From positions 1 to 64,000 of the forward strand of contig NZ_JMKY01000001.1 of assembly GCF_000686585.1 (NCBI RefSeq): a stretch of DNA of 64,000 nucleotides. Reading direction: 5' to 3'. Positions 1-14,393 of the stretch are shown here, piece after piece (position 1 is the first letter of the stretch; each line of letters opens with the position of its first letter). The notes under the pieces were generated by a model, which saw nothing but the letters and a program-made list of their open reading frames with translations, had not been told where the DNA came from and made no database searches. Both the position numbers and the translations under genes were made by a program. The DNA comes from Mycoplasmopsis lipofaciens ATCC 35015 (GTDB lineage Bacteria > Bacillota_I > Bacilli_A > Mycoplasmatales > Metamycoplasmataceae).

Positions 1-2145
<2,145 letters not shown>

Positions 2146-2228
2146 AGTAATGTGTATTGTTAGACATTTCAATGAACCGTATATATGACATATAAATAAT
2201 TACTATTCAGTTTTCAGAGAATAATTTG

Positions 2229-2250
2229 TGCCGAAAGGCATTTTTTTATT
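2229..2250 (+). terminator. Intrinsic terminator of the rRNA unit
   Basis: A short stem TGCC / GGCA closed by a GAAA loop (2229-2240) is followed by seven T. It is the first terminator after the 23S gene, so the transcript appears to end here without a 5S gene. Confidence 0.7.
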
Positions 2251-2252
2251 TT

Positions 2253-2287
2253 AAAAACACAAACATTATTTTTGTTTGTGTTTTTAA
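2253..2287. terminator. Bidirectional terminator between 23S and HAD gene
   Basis: AAAAACACAAACA pairs with a perfect complement ending in GTGTTTTT. A-rich and T-rich flanks let it act on both strands, and it most likely ends the minus-strand HAD gene. Confidence 0.75.
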
Positions 2288-2298
2288 AATTTTATTTA

Positions 2299-3141
2299 TT
2301 AAATAAATGATTTAAATGCTTCTTCAATTCAATTTTCATTATTAGTTTTATTACTATGAAATGTTGAATATTTTTTTGCCTTATTGCTTGAATTTGCTGG
2401 TGAATACGAGTACTTGGTAATATTAAACATACTTATATCATTGTCTGCATCTCCAAATGATATAGTTTTTTCTAAGTTAAATTTTAAGCTTTTAGATAAT
2501 GCAATTATAGCATTGCCTTTAGAACATTTTGTGGAAATAATATCAAATAAATTTTTTTGAGATATTAAACCAATTGCATTTTTTAAATTATCAACCATAT
2601 TTTTTAATTGAATTTTTTCATTGTCATCTTTAAAATTAATTAAAAATTTACAAACACCTTCTTCTATAAATGAATCAAGTTTTACATCTTCTTGATATTC
2701 ATTTTTATTTAAAATTTCTTTATAATTTCTTTCTTTAAACAAAGCACTTTTATCTTTTCTGAAACCTAACATTTTTTTTGATGTATAAATAAAGAAGGTG
2801 TAATTATTTTCTTGTAAAAAATTAAATATTATTTTTACTTCATCTTTATCAATTGGGAAAAAATCTTTTACTTTAAAACTTTTGTTATCGTGAATAATAC
2901 CACCATTAGCACATATAATCGGAGTTTTTATATTTAATTCTTCTAAATAGTTCTTCAATGTAAAAATAGGTCTACCAGTAGCTATAATAACTCTTTTGTT
3001 TAATTTATGTAATTTGTTTATAAAATCAATGTTTTCTCTTATTAGATATTTTTGATCATTTAATAATGTTCCATCCATATCAAAAACAAATGTTTCCAGT
3101 TTGTCAAATATTTCTTTTGTAATTTTTGATTTTGAATTCAT
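2299..3141 (-). CDS. HAD-superfamily phosphatase, Cof type
   Basis: A 280-residue soluble phosphatase of the Cof subfamily. These enzymes usually act on sugar phosphates or other small phosphorylated metabolites; the substrate here is unknown. Motif I (DMDGTLL) is near residue 21 with both catalytic aspartates. A Gly-Asp-Ala-Asp-Asn block near the C terminus (GDADNDISM) is the Mg-binding motif IV. The start at 3141 is chosen because AAAGGAAA lies just upstream in transcript sense. A longer frame up to 3252 would add a hydrophobic, family-atypical stretch. One in-frame TGA (Trp) near the end extends the protein to the TAA at 2299. It is transcribed away from the tRNA cluster. A paralogue lies at 21756-22583. 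Confidence 0.9.
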
Positions 3142-3305
3142 AGATGATTTCCTTTCAAATATAGTAATTAAATTATAAAAAAATAAATAAAATATAAAGA
3201 AATAAAAATCAATTTTACCAATATATCTAAAAAATAGTTTTTTAAGCAACAAAATAATAGTAAAAATATTTATTAAATAATGATTTTATTTATAATACAT
3301 TATGC

Positions 3306-3311
3306 TATAAT
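3306..3311 (+). promoter_or_regulatory. Promoter -10 box of the tRNA cluster
   Basis: TATAAT at 3306-3311 lies 37 nt before the first tRNA. A small inverted repeat (CCTTTA / TAAAGG, 3320-3337) follows it. No clear -35 box is seen, as is common in mycoplasmas. Confidence 0.5.
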
Positions 3312-3348
3312 TATTATTGCCTTTATACAAGTAAAGGATTGAAAATCA

Positions 3349-3425
3349 GGAGAAGTAGCTCAGCTTGGCAGAGCGCTACGTTTGGGACGTAGTGGTCGCA
3401 GGTTCAAATCCTGTCTTCTTCACCA
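3349..3425 (+). tRNA. tRNA-Pro (TGG)
   Basis: Cloverleaf with anticodon TGG in the loop TTTGGGA, acceptor GGAGAAG paired to CTTCTTC and an encoded CCA. It is the first gene of an eight-tRNA cluster. Confidence 0.95.
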
Positions 3426-3502
3426 GGGGGATTAGCTCATTTGGCTAGAGCACCTGCCTTGCACGCAGGGGGTGGTGGGTTCGAATCCCATATCCTCCAC
3501 CA
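3426..3502 (+). tRNA. tRNA-Ala (TGC)
   Basis: Anticodon TGC (loop CTTGCAC), acceptor GGGGGAT paired to ATCCTCC, CCA encoded. It directly abuts the preceding tRNA-Pro with no spacer, so separation depends on RNase processing. Confidence 0.95.
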
Positions 3503-3505
3503 TTT

Positions 3506-3582
3506 GGCGTTGTAGCTCAGTTGGTTAGAGCATCCGGTTCATACCCGGAAGGTCATGAGTTCGACTCTCATCGACGCTACCA
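3506..3582 (+). tRNA. tRNA-Met (CAT), elongator
   Basis: Anticodon CAT; acceptor GGCGTTG pairs with CGACGCT; CCA encoded. The body resembles elongator methionine tRNA. It lacks the initiator hallmark of an unpaired position 1-72 that is seen in the third CAT tRNA of this cluster. Confidence 0.9.
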
Positions 3583-3609
3583 TATTTGGAAACAAATCTA
3601 ACTGTTTAA

Positions 3610-3685
3610 GGACCTATAGCTCAACGGTTAGAGCAACCGGCTCATAACCGGTTGGCTACTGGTTCGAATCCAGTTAGGTCCACCA
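3610..3685 (+). tRNA. tRNA-Ile2 (CAT, lysidine type)
   Basis: Anticodon CAT in the stem-loop CGGCTCATAACCG with acceptor GGACCTA paired to TAGGTCC. This acceptor and D-arm combination is typical of isoleucine tRNAs whose C34 is changed to lysidine by TilS to read AUA. Assignment as Ile rather than Met rests on that resemblance; tilS is not in the window. Confidence 0.8.
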
Positions 3686-3686
3686 T

Positions 3687-3779
3687 GGGTGATTACCCAA
3701 GCCTGGCTGAAGGGACTAGTCTTGAAAACTAGCAGGGGCTTCACGGCCCGCGGGGGTTCAAATCCCTCATCACCCGCCA
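3687..3779 (+). tRNA. tRNA-Ser (TGA)
   Basis: Class II tRNA with a long variable arm, anticodon TGA, acceptor GGGTGAT paired to ATCACCC and encoded GCCA end. A second serine tRNA (GCT) is at 14091. Confidence 0.95.
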
Positions 3780-3835
3780 TTTGTTCCTAATTACAACTAG
3801 GAACACCCAAAAATAAAATTCAAAATGTAACATCT

Positions 3836-3911
3836 CGCGGAGTGGAGAAGTCGGTATCTCGCAGGGCTCATAACCCTGAGGTCGTTGGTTCGAGTCCAAC
3901 CTCCGCCACCA
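3836..3911 (+). tRNA. Initiator tRNA-fMet (CAT)
   Basis: Anticodon CAT; the acceptor CGCGGAG faces CTCCGCC, leaving C1 opposite C72 unpaired. A mismatch at 1-72 is the hallmark recognised by methionyl-tRNA formyltransferase. In E. coli it is C-A; here it is C-C. Confidence 0.9.
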
Positions 3912-3915
3912 ATAT

Positions 3916-3992
3916 GGTCCAGTGGTAAAGTGGTTTAATACGCCTCCCTGTCACGGAGGAGATCGCGGGTTCAATTCCCGTCTGGACCGCCA
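3916..3992 (+). tRNA. tRNA-Asp (GTC)
   Basis: Anticodon GTC in the loop CTGTCAC, acceptor GGTCCAG paired to CTGGACC, encoded GCCA. Confidence 0.95.
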
Positions 3993-3993
3993 T

Positions 3994-4069
3994 GGCTCTG
4001 TAGCTCAGTAGGTAGAGCAACGGATTGAAGCTCCGTGTGTCGCTGGTTCGATTCCTGCCGGAGCCACCA
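3994..4069 (+). tRNA. tRNA-Phe (GAA)
   Basis: Anticodon GAA in the loop TTGAAGC, acceptor GGCTCTG paired to CGGAGCC, CCA encoded. The T stem carries one T-T mismatch in its middle pair. It is the last tRNA before the cluster terminator. Confidence 0.94.
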
Positions 4070-4086
4070 TATCATTTTGAAAATGT

Positions 4087-4112
4087 ACTTCGTTTATACG
4101 AAGTTTTTTTAT
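4087..4112 (+). terminator. Terminator of the tRNA cluster
   Basis: ACTTCG / CGAAGT stem with a six-base loop followed by a T run; it ends the eight-tRNA transcript. Confidence 0.8.
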
Positions 4113-4263
4113 TTTCTATTTTTTTCATTTAATATAAAAATAAGTGTTTTTTGTCATTTTTTAACAGCACTATAAATAAAGAATAATGGTTTTTTTGAAA
4201 AAATAGTATTATTTTATAATATTATTAATATAAATATTAATAATAATTAAGTTAGGAGATATA

Positions 4264-5886
4264 ATGACAAAATTTATTGTAACAACTGGAGGAGTGCTTT
4301 CAGGTTTAGGTAAGGGAGTAACTTCTGCAAGTATAGGTAATTTACTAAAGGCTCAAGGTTTTAGTGTTTTTGCTTTAAAATTAGATCCTTATTTAAATAT
4401 TGATCCTGGAGTAATGTCACCCATTGAACATGGAGAAGTTTATGTTACTGCAGATGGTGGTGAAACGGATTTAGATTTGGGTCATTATGAAAGATTTATA
4501 GATGTTTCCTTATCAAAAGAAAGCAATTATACAAGCGGTAGAATTTATACTAAGATATTTGAAAAAGAAAGAAATGGTGAATATGGTGGTAAAACTGTTC
4601 AAATAGTACCACATGTTATAAATGAAATAATTACAATAATTGAAAATATTGCCAAAACTAAGCAACCTGATTTTGTATTAATTGAAATTGGAGGAACTGT
4701 TGGTGACATTGAAAGTAGTCCATATATTTATGCAATGAGTAAATTTGCAAGTTTGTATCCTAATTTAGTTTTATTTGCTCATTTGGCTTTTATTCCATAT
4801 TTAACAGCTTCGCATGAATACAAATCTAAACCATCACAAGTTTCAATTGCTTCTTTAAGAAGTTTTGGAATTAATCCTAATTTATTATTATTAAGATCTC
4901 AAGGTGAAATAGACAATAAAATAATAGATAAAGTTGCAGAATCAAGTTTTTTAGATTCATCACAAGTTATTAATATTCCTGACAAGGCAAATATTTATTC
5001 AATTCCACTTTATTTAAAGGAACAAGGAATTTTAGAAATTATTTATAAACATTTTGGAATTACAAAAAAAGTAGACGATTCTAAGTTTCTTCAATGAGAA
5101 TTATTTGTTAAGAAGTATTTGGCAAAGAAAAAATATAAAATAAAATTATTATTGGTAGGTAAATATACTGACTTAGAAGATGCATATCTTTCAATAATTT
5201 CATCCCTTAAAATTTCATCTGTTCATCAAAATGTAGAATTGGAATATGATTTAATTAATGCGGATGATATAACTCAAAAAAATATTAACTTTCAATTGAA
5301 AAAATATGATGGCGTAATGATTTTGCCTGGATTTGGCAGAAGAGGTTTTGAAGCGAAAGTTATGGTAGCTAGCTATTGCCGTGATAAAAAAATACCAACG
5401 TTGGGAATTTGTTTAGGTTTTCAAGCAATGGTGGTTGAGCAAGCTAGAAGAATGGGTTATGTTAATGCAAATAGCAAGGAGTTTGACAATCAAACCAATT
5501 CTCAAACATTTGTTCTAACTCCATTTTATGAAAATGGTGAAAAACAACCAATAGGTGGAACATTACGTTTAGGTGAGGACAAAATTAAAACTAAAAGAAA
5601 AACATTAGCTAATAAAATTTATGGAAATGATATATTTTATGAACGTCATAGACATAGATATGAAGTAAATCATGATTTCTTAAATAAATTGCAAACAAAT
5701 GATTTTATATTTAGTGGTTATAAACCTGATGAAAATGTAGCTGAAATATGTGAAGTAAAAAATCATCCATTTTTTTTAGGTGTTCAATACCATCCTGAAT
5801 TCACAACAAGAGTTTTAACATCAAATAAATTATTTGATTCATATTTAAAATCAATTATTAAAAATAATAATAAGAAGGAGAATTAA
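4264..5886 (+). CDS. pyrG: CTP synthase
   Basis: Makes CTP from UTP, ATP and glutamine. The 540-residue length is normal for the family. The N-terminal synthetase half begins with the glycine-rich nucleotide loop GGVLSGLGKG (about residues 9-18). The C-terminal class I glutamine amidotransferase half carries the nucleophile in GICLGFQ (Cys near 383) and the His-Glu pair in YHPEF (near 509). One TGA at 5095-5097 must be read as Trp to join the two halves. AGGAG lies upstream of the ATG at 4264. The gene is first in a run pyrG-ileS-lspA with a 1-nt gap to ileS. It has its own AT-rich upstream region, with several TATAAT-like strings at 4211-4250. Confidence 0.97.
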
Positions 5887-5887
5887 T

Positions 5888-8557
5888 ATGGCAGAAATAG
5901 ATTATAAAAAAACGTTAAATATGCCCAAAACAAATTTTGAAATGAGAGCAAATTTAATTAAAAAAGAACCATTATTTAGACAGCAATGATTGGATAAAGA
6001 TATATATAACAAGGTTTTAGATAAAAATAAAAATAATCCTAAATTTATTTTGCATGATGGTCCACCATATGCTAATGGAAATTTGCACATTGGACATGCT
6101 TTAAACAAAATTCTTAAAGATATTATTGTTCGTTACAAATCAATGAGAGGATATTATTCACCATATGTTCCAGGTTGAGATACTCATGGTCTCCCAATTG
6201 AACATAAAATGCTTAAGGATGCAAATTTGAATTATAAAACTCTTGCACCATTAGAATTAAGAAAAAAAGCTGGACAATATGCATTAGAACAAGTTCACAA
6301 ACAAGCAGAGCAATTTAAAAAAATGCAAATGCTTAGTGATTTTAAAAAATATTACATTACAATGGAACCGGGATTTGTAGCTAGCCAATTAAAATTATTT
6401 AAAAAAATGGTATTTAATGGACTTATATATAAAGGCTTAAAGCCTGTTTATTGATCTCCATCTAGTCAATCAGCTCTTGCGGAAGCAGAAGTTGAATACA
6501 AAGATGTTGAATCTCCTTCTATTTTTGTATCTTTCAAAATAGTCGATAACTTAAAAAGTCAAAAAATTTTAAATGGTGATTATTTAATTATTTGGACAAC
6601 AACACCATGAACATTAATTGCTAATTCTGGTGTTGCAGTTGGAGAAAAATTTAAATATTCAAGAATTGAATATAATAATAAATTTTTTATAATTGCTGAG
6701 GAACTTGTTACAAAAGTTACAGAACAATTAGGTTGAAAAAATTATAAAATAGTTTCAGTATTCAATAGTAGCGAATTAGTAAATTGTACTTATCTATCAC
6801 CTATTAATAACAATAAATGTCCAATTGTTTATGGACATCATGTTACTTTAGAATCAGGTTCAGGTTTAGTTCATATGGCACCTTTATTTGGAGAAGACGA
6901 TTTTCAAATTGGAATAAAACATTCTTTAAAAATGATTATGCATATTAAAGATGATGGTGTAATCAATGAAGATGGTGGTAAATATTCAGGTCAATTTTAT
7001 GAAAAAGCAAATAAACAAATAATTGAAGATTTAAAAGAAACTAAAACCTTACTATATGATGGAAAAATTAAACACTCATATCCACATGATTGAAGAACAC
7101 ATAAACCAATCTTATATAGAGGAACTCCTCAATGATTTGTGTCTATAGATAAAATAAGAGAACAAATATTAAGTGAGTTAGAAAAAGTTAATACATATCC
7201 AGATTGAGCTAAAAAAAGATTATTAAATATGATAAAAGATCGTAATGATTGAACTATCAGTCGTCAAAGAACGTGAGGAGTTCCTTTAATTATTTTTTAT
7301 GATAAAAATAATAAACCAGTATTAAAAGAAGATATTTTTGATCATGTTATAAATTTAATTGAACTTAATGGTGCTAATATTTGATGAGAAAAAGAGGCAG
7401 ATGATTTATTACCTAAAAAATATCGTAATTTAGGGTATACAAAAGAAATGGATATAATGGATGTTTGATTTGATTCAGGTTCTACTTCTTTAGCAGTTGA
7501 AATTGAACCTAATTTAAAACCTCCTTATGATTTATATTTAGAAGGAAGCGATCAATTTAGAGGTTGATTTAACTCTTCATTAATTAATTCTGTTGCTTAT
7601 TTTGGTGTTTCTCCATATAAAAATTTGCTTAGTCACGGTTTTGTTTTAGATGCAAAAGGCGAAAAAATGTCAAAAAGCAAAGGAAATGTTGTTGATCCTT
7701 TAAAAATTATTAACAAGTATGGTGCAGATATTTTACGTTTATGAGCAGCTAATAGTGAATATACAAATGACATTTCTATAAGCGACAACATTTTGAATCA
7801 AAATAGTGAAATTTATAGAAAAATAAGAAATACTATTAAATTTTTATTAGGTAATTTAAATGATTTTGTTTATGATCCATCAGTTGAAAGAACTGGTGTT
7901 CATGCATATATTAAGGCTGAATTAGAAAAAATTAAAAAGAATGTTCTAAAAGCATATGATGAATTTAGATTTTTAAGTGTTGTTAAAATTTTAAATAATT
8001 ATGTTATTGATTTATCTAGTTTTTATTTGAATATAACTAAAGATATTTTATATGTTGATGTTATTAATAGTTCTGAACGTATTATGACATTGACTAATAT
8101 TTATGAAATAGTAGAATTTATAATTACAGCAATTGCTCCTATATTGCCAACTACTGCAGAAGACGCATATTTTCATTTTAATAAGATGGATAAAAAAGAA
8201 TCTGTTCATTTAGAGGATATTAAAACTTATGAGGAAGTTGACGATAATATTTTTGAACAATGGAAAGAATTTTTCGAACTACGTGATGAAGTTAATATTT
8301 TATTAGAACAAGCTATTAAAGAAGGAAAAATTAAAAGAACGAATGAGGCTAAATTGACATTAAATACAAAAAGTAATTTTATTAAGTCATTAGATTTACG
8401 TCAATTATTTATGGTTGGTCTTATCGAATTTGGTTCAAAAACAGAGGTAGATGTTTTTGATTCAGTTAAATGTGCACGTTGTTGAAATCATTTTTTTGCA
8501 TCACAAATAAAAGATGAAGTTTGTCCTTTATGTCATAAGGTGGTTTATAAAAAATAA
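5888..8557 (+). CDS. ileS: Isoleucyl-tRNA synthetase
   Basis: Class I synthetase that charges tRNA-Ile in the cytoplasm. It has 889 residues, slightly short of the roughly 930 of E. coli. The HIGH motif is GNLHIGHA near residue 64 and the KMSKS motif is near 593. A C-terminal zinc knuckle with two Cys pairs (CARC near 862, CPLC near 880) matches the family. More than ten in-frame TGA codons encode Trp, so the gene looks fragmented under the standard code but is intact. The start follows AAGGAGAA and lies 1 nt after pyrG. The stop overlaps the lspA start (TAATG). A tRNA-Ile2 that this enzyme would charge is in the upstream cluster. Confidence 0.97.
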
Positions 8558-9300
8558 TGAGTAGAGAAGTTAATGGTTTATCTCCTAATAGAGGGTTTTG
8601 AGGAAAAATTGATTTAATAAAGCAAACAATATCTCAAAAAATTAAACAAAATCCTTCAGATTTATTTGTAAAATACGCAATTTTATTGAGTGTATGTATT
8701 GTTTTATTACTTATTGATCAACTTACAAAAACGTTTATTTTTGAAGTTTCGCCTTTTAATTCAGCAAAAGGTGCATGAGAATTGGATCCAAGTAAGACTA
8801 TTAATTATGGTTTCATTGGATTTCGTAGCGTCTATCATTATGGAGTTACGATTATTCCTTTTAAAACAAAATCAGTAATTGTATTTATTCAAATTATAAG
8901 TGTAATTATTATGTTAGCTATTTTAGTTGTGCCATTATTTACAGATAATTTATTTGTATTAATTGTTATTGGTTTTATATTGGCTGGTGATATGGGCAAT
9001 ATGCTAGATCGTTTTATTTTTGAAGGAAAAGTAAAAGATATTATATGAACGCCTTTTATTGAAAGATGAAGAGGAAGAGTTTTAGGTACATATAATTTTG
9101 CAGATACATATATAATTACAGCTTGTATTCTAATAGCTTTAAATTTAATTTATTCCATTTTTGTTGAAAAAGATGAAAAGAAAAAATTAATAAATAACAA
9201 AGAAATGAAACTTCATTTTATTCAAAATCAAAAAAATAATTTTATGATAAGAAAGTTTAAAAAAATAGCTAGAAGTAAATGAAAAGAATTTAAAAAATAA
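8557..9300 (+). CDS. lspA: Lipoprotein signal peptidase (signal peptidase II)
   Basis: Membrane aspartyl peptidase that cleaves prolipoproteins before the lipid-modified cysteine. The two catalytic aspartates are visible in GNMLDRF and NFADTYI. Four membrane segments are present, the first around residues 47-60 (ending LLLIDQLTK). It has 247 residues, well above the usual 150-170. About 45 polar residues precede the first membrane segment, and a basic tail of about 45 follows the last. The start overlaps the ileS stop by one base. A substrate candidate, the lipoprotein at 11260, lies downstream, and mycoplasmas typically make many lipoproteins. Confidence 0.93.
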
Positions 9301-9339
9301 AAGCTTACATTCGTTTAAAAGGAGTAAGCTTTTATTTTT

Positions 9340-9341
<2 letters not shown>
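9300..9341. terminator. Terminator between convergent lspA and aspS
   Basis: AAAGCTTAC pairs with GTAAGCTTT around a 13-nt loop, followed by T-rich sequence on the plus strand; the A-rich left side makes it possible in both directions. Confidence 0.75.
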
Positions 9342-11043
<1,702 letters not shown>

Positions 11044-11171
11044 TTTATACCTTCAGTCTATTGTTGATTAATTTTCTAAGTAATATTGCATATAAAATAT
11101 ATTTTATCATTTAAAAATGATATAAAAATAACATTTTCCACTTTCTAATTTACAAAATTTATCATTTGATA

Positions 11172-11210
11172 TATAATGTTTTTATCCAAGATAGACACAA
11201 TTGTGCTTGG
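11172..11210 (+). promoter_or_regulatory. Lipoprotein promoter with palindromic element
   Basis: TATAAT (11172-11177) is followed at the expected transcript start by a perfect palindrome CACAATTGTG (11196-11205). Flanking arms CCAAG (11186) and CTTGG (11206) can also pair. It could be an operator or a 5' hairpin. This is the only clear signal in the 216-nt gap between aspS and the lipoprotein gene. Confidence 0.45.
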
Positions 11211-11259
11211 TACATATAAGATAATTTTTTAAAATAATAAATGTAGAAAGATTTTTACT

Positions 11260-13998
11260 ATGAAAATAAAAAAACTTATTATACCTTTTGCAGGTATATC
11301 AATTTTAAGTGTTGCTTTTGCTTCTGCTGCATGTGCAACTTCAAAAAACCCTAAATTAATAAAAGCTAAAAGTGACTTAAAATCTAAAATTAATGAATAT
11401 TTAGATATGAATGTACAATGAAATTCTAGTGATTTAGAAACAATGTTTAATAATGCTTTAGAAGATGCAAACAAGGTTTGAAAAAATCCAAATGCCACAT
11501 CTGAACAATTAACAAAAGCTTTACAAGATTTACAAAATAAATATGCCAAAATTGTTTCTGATAATAAAGTTTTAGAATTACAGTCTTATAGTTTACAAGC
11601 AAATTATTTAGGTTATGGTTACTTTCCTTCATATATTCACGAAAATTTAAAAAATAAATCTAATAATGAATTAGTTGAATTTATCAATAAATTTACTTCT
11701 CCTGAACCTACTAATAAGATTACATATGATTCTAATATTAACTATGAATTTAATGAAGAAAAATCAGAATTTAATGATAAGAAACAAGGAACTAAAAAAG
11801 TTATTTGTAAAGTAGCTATTGACCAAACTCAAGATGGTAAAACTAAAACTTATTATTATGTAATTAATGATTTAAGCAAAAATAATACATATGATTCCAC
11901 TCAACACGAATTTTCTGATCTTGCAAAACAAGTATTTTGAAATGGAACATTAATAATTCAAGGTATTGCATTATCTGACAAAGCTAAAAATATTAGCTCG
12001 GATGATTTAGCAGCTAAAATTCGTTCAGAAGATACATTTGAAAAACAATTAAATTTATTAAACGAATATGTGGATATAGAATATACATTAGATAATGATA
12101 AGTACAATTATATCGTTTCTAATGATACTCATGCTCATCCTCATGAAATTCATTATGTGTTTGGTCGTCAAAATAAAAAAACTGGAGAAATTGAATGAAT
12201 TTCACAAGTTATAAAAGGTATTGGTGATAATAACGAATTGTATTCAGATGATCATGCTAATGGCTGAAATGATCAAATTTCTAGACAATATGGAACATTA
12301 CTATTCAAACCCGAATTAACCGCAGCAGGAAAATCAATAACTAGTGTTGATTTTCTAAAATTAGGTAGACAAAAAGCAGAAGAAGTAAATAATGATACTG
12401 CTCAATTATTAGAGTTTATGAAGCGTTATATGGTTATAGAGGGTGAATTAGATGAATCAAAATATACAATTCAATTTGATTTTAATAAATCACATGATCA
12501 TGGAATTACCAATGTGCATTTCTACTTAAGAGTTTTAGATTTAAATACAAATCAAACACAGTATGTATCATTCGGAATTAATGGTTGAGCAACAGATTTT
12601 GTAATTGATGGAGTGGCTTTTCAAAAATATGCTGGTGCATTAAAAGCTAAAGAATCCAGTCCGAATTTTATTAATGATATTGGGCAATTTACAAAACCTT
12701 ATACTATAATCCATGAAATGGAGCAAAAAAATACTTTTGTAGAACAATTTGAAGTTCTTAAGAAATATGTATATACTGAAGGCGAATTTGATTATCAAAA
12801 TAAAGACTATTCATTTGATTTTGCCAAAATGAAAGAAGCATTAGAAAATCGCAATTATTATTTATCTTTTGAATTAGATAAAAATAATATTATTGCTAAT
12901 GATTTAAAAGGAACATTAACTATACCTATTATTCAAACTAATAATGTAACAGGCGAAATCAAAACTGAAAATATTGTTTTTGAAGGATTTGGTGATGGTA
13001 CTAATAATCTTTGAATAAAAACATTTTTTAATAATGAATTCGAAATAAACACTCTTTTAAAAGGCGATGTTTTTGACAACGCTCAAGAAGCTTTAGATAA
13101 CCTAAAAGAAAAAACTAATTTCAAAGATCAATTGGATTATATAAATAGTAAATATTTATTAACATATAGAAATGATTATGATTTTAATTCATTTGGATAT
13201 ACCCTTAATTTAGATGAAAATTATGATTATTCATTTGATTTAGAAAACTCAATGGCTAATGTTTCAAATGGTTCATTAACATTAAATTTGGTTAAAACTT
13301 CTAAAAATGATGCTAATGAAAAAACAATTAAAAATATAACTCTTATTGGATTTAATAAAAATGAAGAAAATAAAGAATTAGGAAATGTTAATTTTATATT
13401 TGATAATTATTTACGTTATCTACCTTATGCAGAAAATAATGACACTAGAAAAAAATTAGCATCAACAATTGCTAATATGCTTAAACAACCAGATATTAAT
13501 ATAGACAATTTTTATGATATTTTACATGATGAAAAACTTACGGTTATTTCAAAATTTAGATTATTACAAGAAAATTTTGGAGAAAGAGAATATTTAAATT
13601 TGTTTATCGATGTAACAGATAAACAAAGTGGTAAAAAAAGTACTCAAAAAGTTTTAGTAAAAAATGTTGGAAAATATACTAAAATAGGTGATTACGTATT
13701 TAATAATTTAAGTAGTTCTAGTTCATGATGAACAGATTTATTAGATATCAAAAACACAATTAATTCCTTATCACCGGCTGAACGAGCTAAAGAATTCTTT
13801 AAAATGATTAAAAATGATGGTGCATTAGTTCCAGGATATGATGAAGATAAAGGTAATTTTATATATGAATTTGAAACTCCATTTTTAATTGCAAATGTTT
13901 CTCTATATACAAAGGGTAGTTTTAAATTTGTAATAAAAGTAACAAGTAAAACTGATCCTTCAGATACAAAATCTATTTTAGTATCTAGATCTATTTAA
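11260..13998 (+). CDS. Large repeat-containing surface lipoprotein
   Basis: A 912-residue prolipoprotein. The N terminus has basic residues, a hydrophobic stretch and the lipobox SAAC, so Cys25 should be lipidated after cleavage by LspA and the protein displayed on the membrane surface. The body holds five or more degenerate modules of about 120-150 residues. They begin near residues 257, 380, 492, 620 and 765, each with an aromatic/Leu-rich helix, a Y-x-Y-x-F-D type strand pattern and a G-T/S-L-T strand followed by I-x-x-G-F. The last pattern resembles the mycoplasma lipoprotein-17 type surface domain; that family assignment is tentative. Function is unknown, probably adhesion or antigenic surface structure. 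A 7-TGA Trp content and an AGAAAG ribosome site fit a native gene. Confidence 0.85.
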
Positions 13999-14011
13999 TA
14001 ATTTAGTATGA

Positions 14012-14055
14012 AAACAAAAAACCAAAGTCATTAGACAAGGTTTTTTGTTTTTTTA
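14012..14055. terminator. Terminator after lipoprotein gene
   Basis: AAACAAAAAACC pairs with GGTTTTTTGTTT around a 15-nt loop and is followed by T residues. Confidence 0.8.
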
Positions 14056-14090
14056 AATTCAAAAAATTGCTATAATAAGCATTGCTAAAT

Positions 14091-14182
14091 GGAACAGTAC
14101 TCAAGTCGGTCGAAGAGGCGGTCCTGCTAAGACTGTAGGGGTAGCAATACCCGCGGAGGTTCGAATCCTCTCTGTTCCGCCA
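14091..14182 (+). tRNA. tRNA-Ser (GCT)
   Basis: Class II tRNA with a long variable arm, anticodon GCT in the loop CTGCTAA, acceptor GGAACAG paired to CTGTTCC, GCCA encoded. Its own -10 box TATAAT lies at 14071-14076. It is a single-gene transcription unit between the lipoprotein and rpsD. Confidence 0.95.
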
Positions 14183-14234
14183 TTTTTTTATACTTTTTTG
14201 TCAAAAAGATGTTTCTATAAAAATACTTTTAATA

Positions 14235-14393
14235 TATAATTGAAAGGCATATTACAGCAGTTGTTCATATGCAGAATAAATAATGTTTCGTATTGAGTTG
14301 ATAGTAGATTTGCTGCAAAATTGAAATCATTAGAACTTTATTGTTTTGTATAGAGATCAACCCTTTTGATGTTTTATGCAGAAAGAGGAAATT
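14235..14393 (+). promoter_or_regulatory. Promoter and long 5' leader of rpsD
   Basis: TATAAT at 14235-14240 implies a leader of about 145 nt before rpsD, unusually long for this genome. S4 is a known autogenous translational repressor in other bacteria, so the leader may be its binding target. This is inferred from length and position only; I could not match a defined S4-leader motif. Confidence 0.4.

Noticed and set aside
3129-3252. Longer start for the HAD phosphatase with a hydrophobic N terminus
   Set aside because: The extension is atypical for Cof phosphatases, and the ATG at 3141 has an AAAGGAAA ribosome site.
5990-8485. Apparent fragmentation of ileS (and similarly pyrG, smc, pheT, secDF)
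   Set aside because: Every break is a TGA at a position where tryptophan fits; under translation table 4 the genes are intact.
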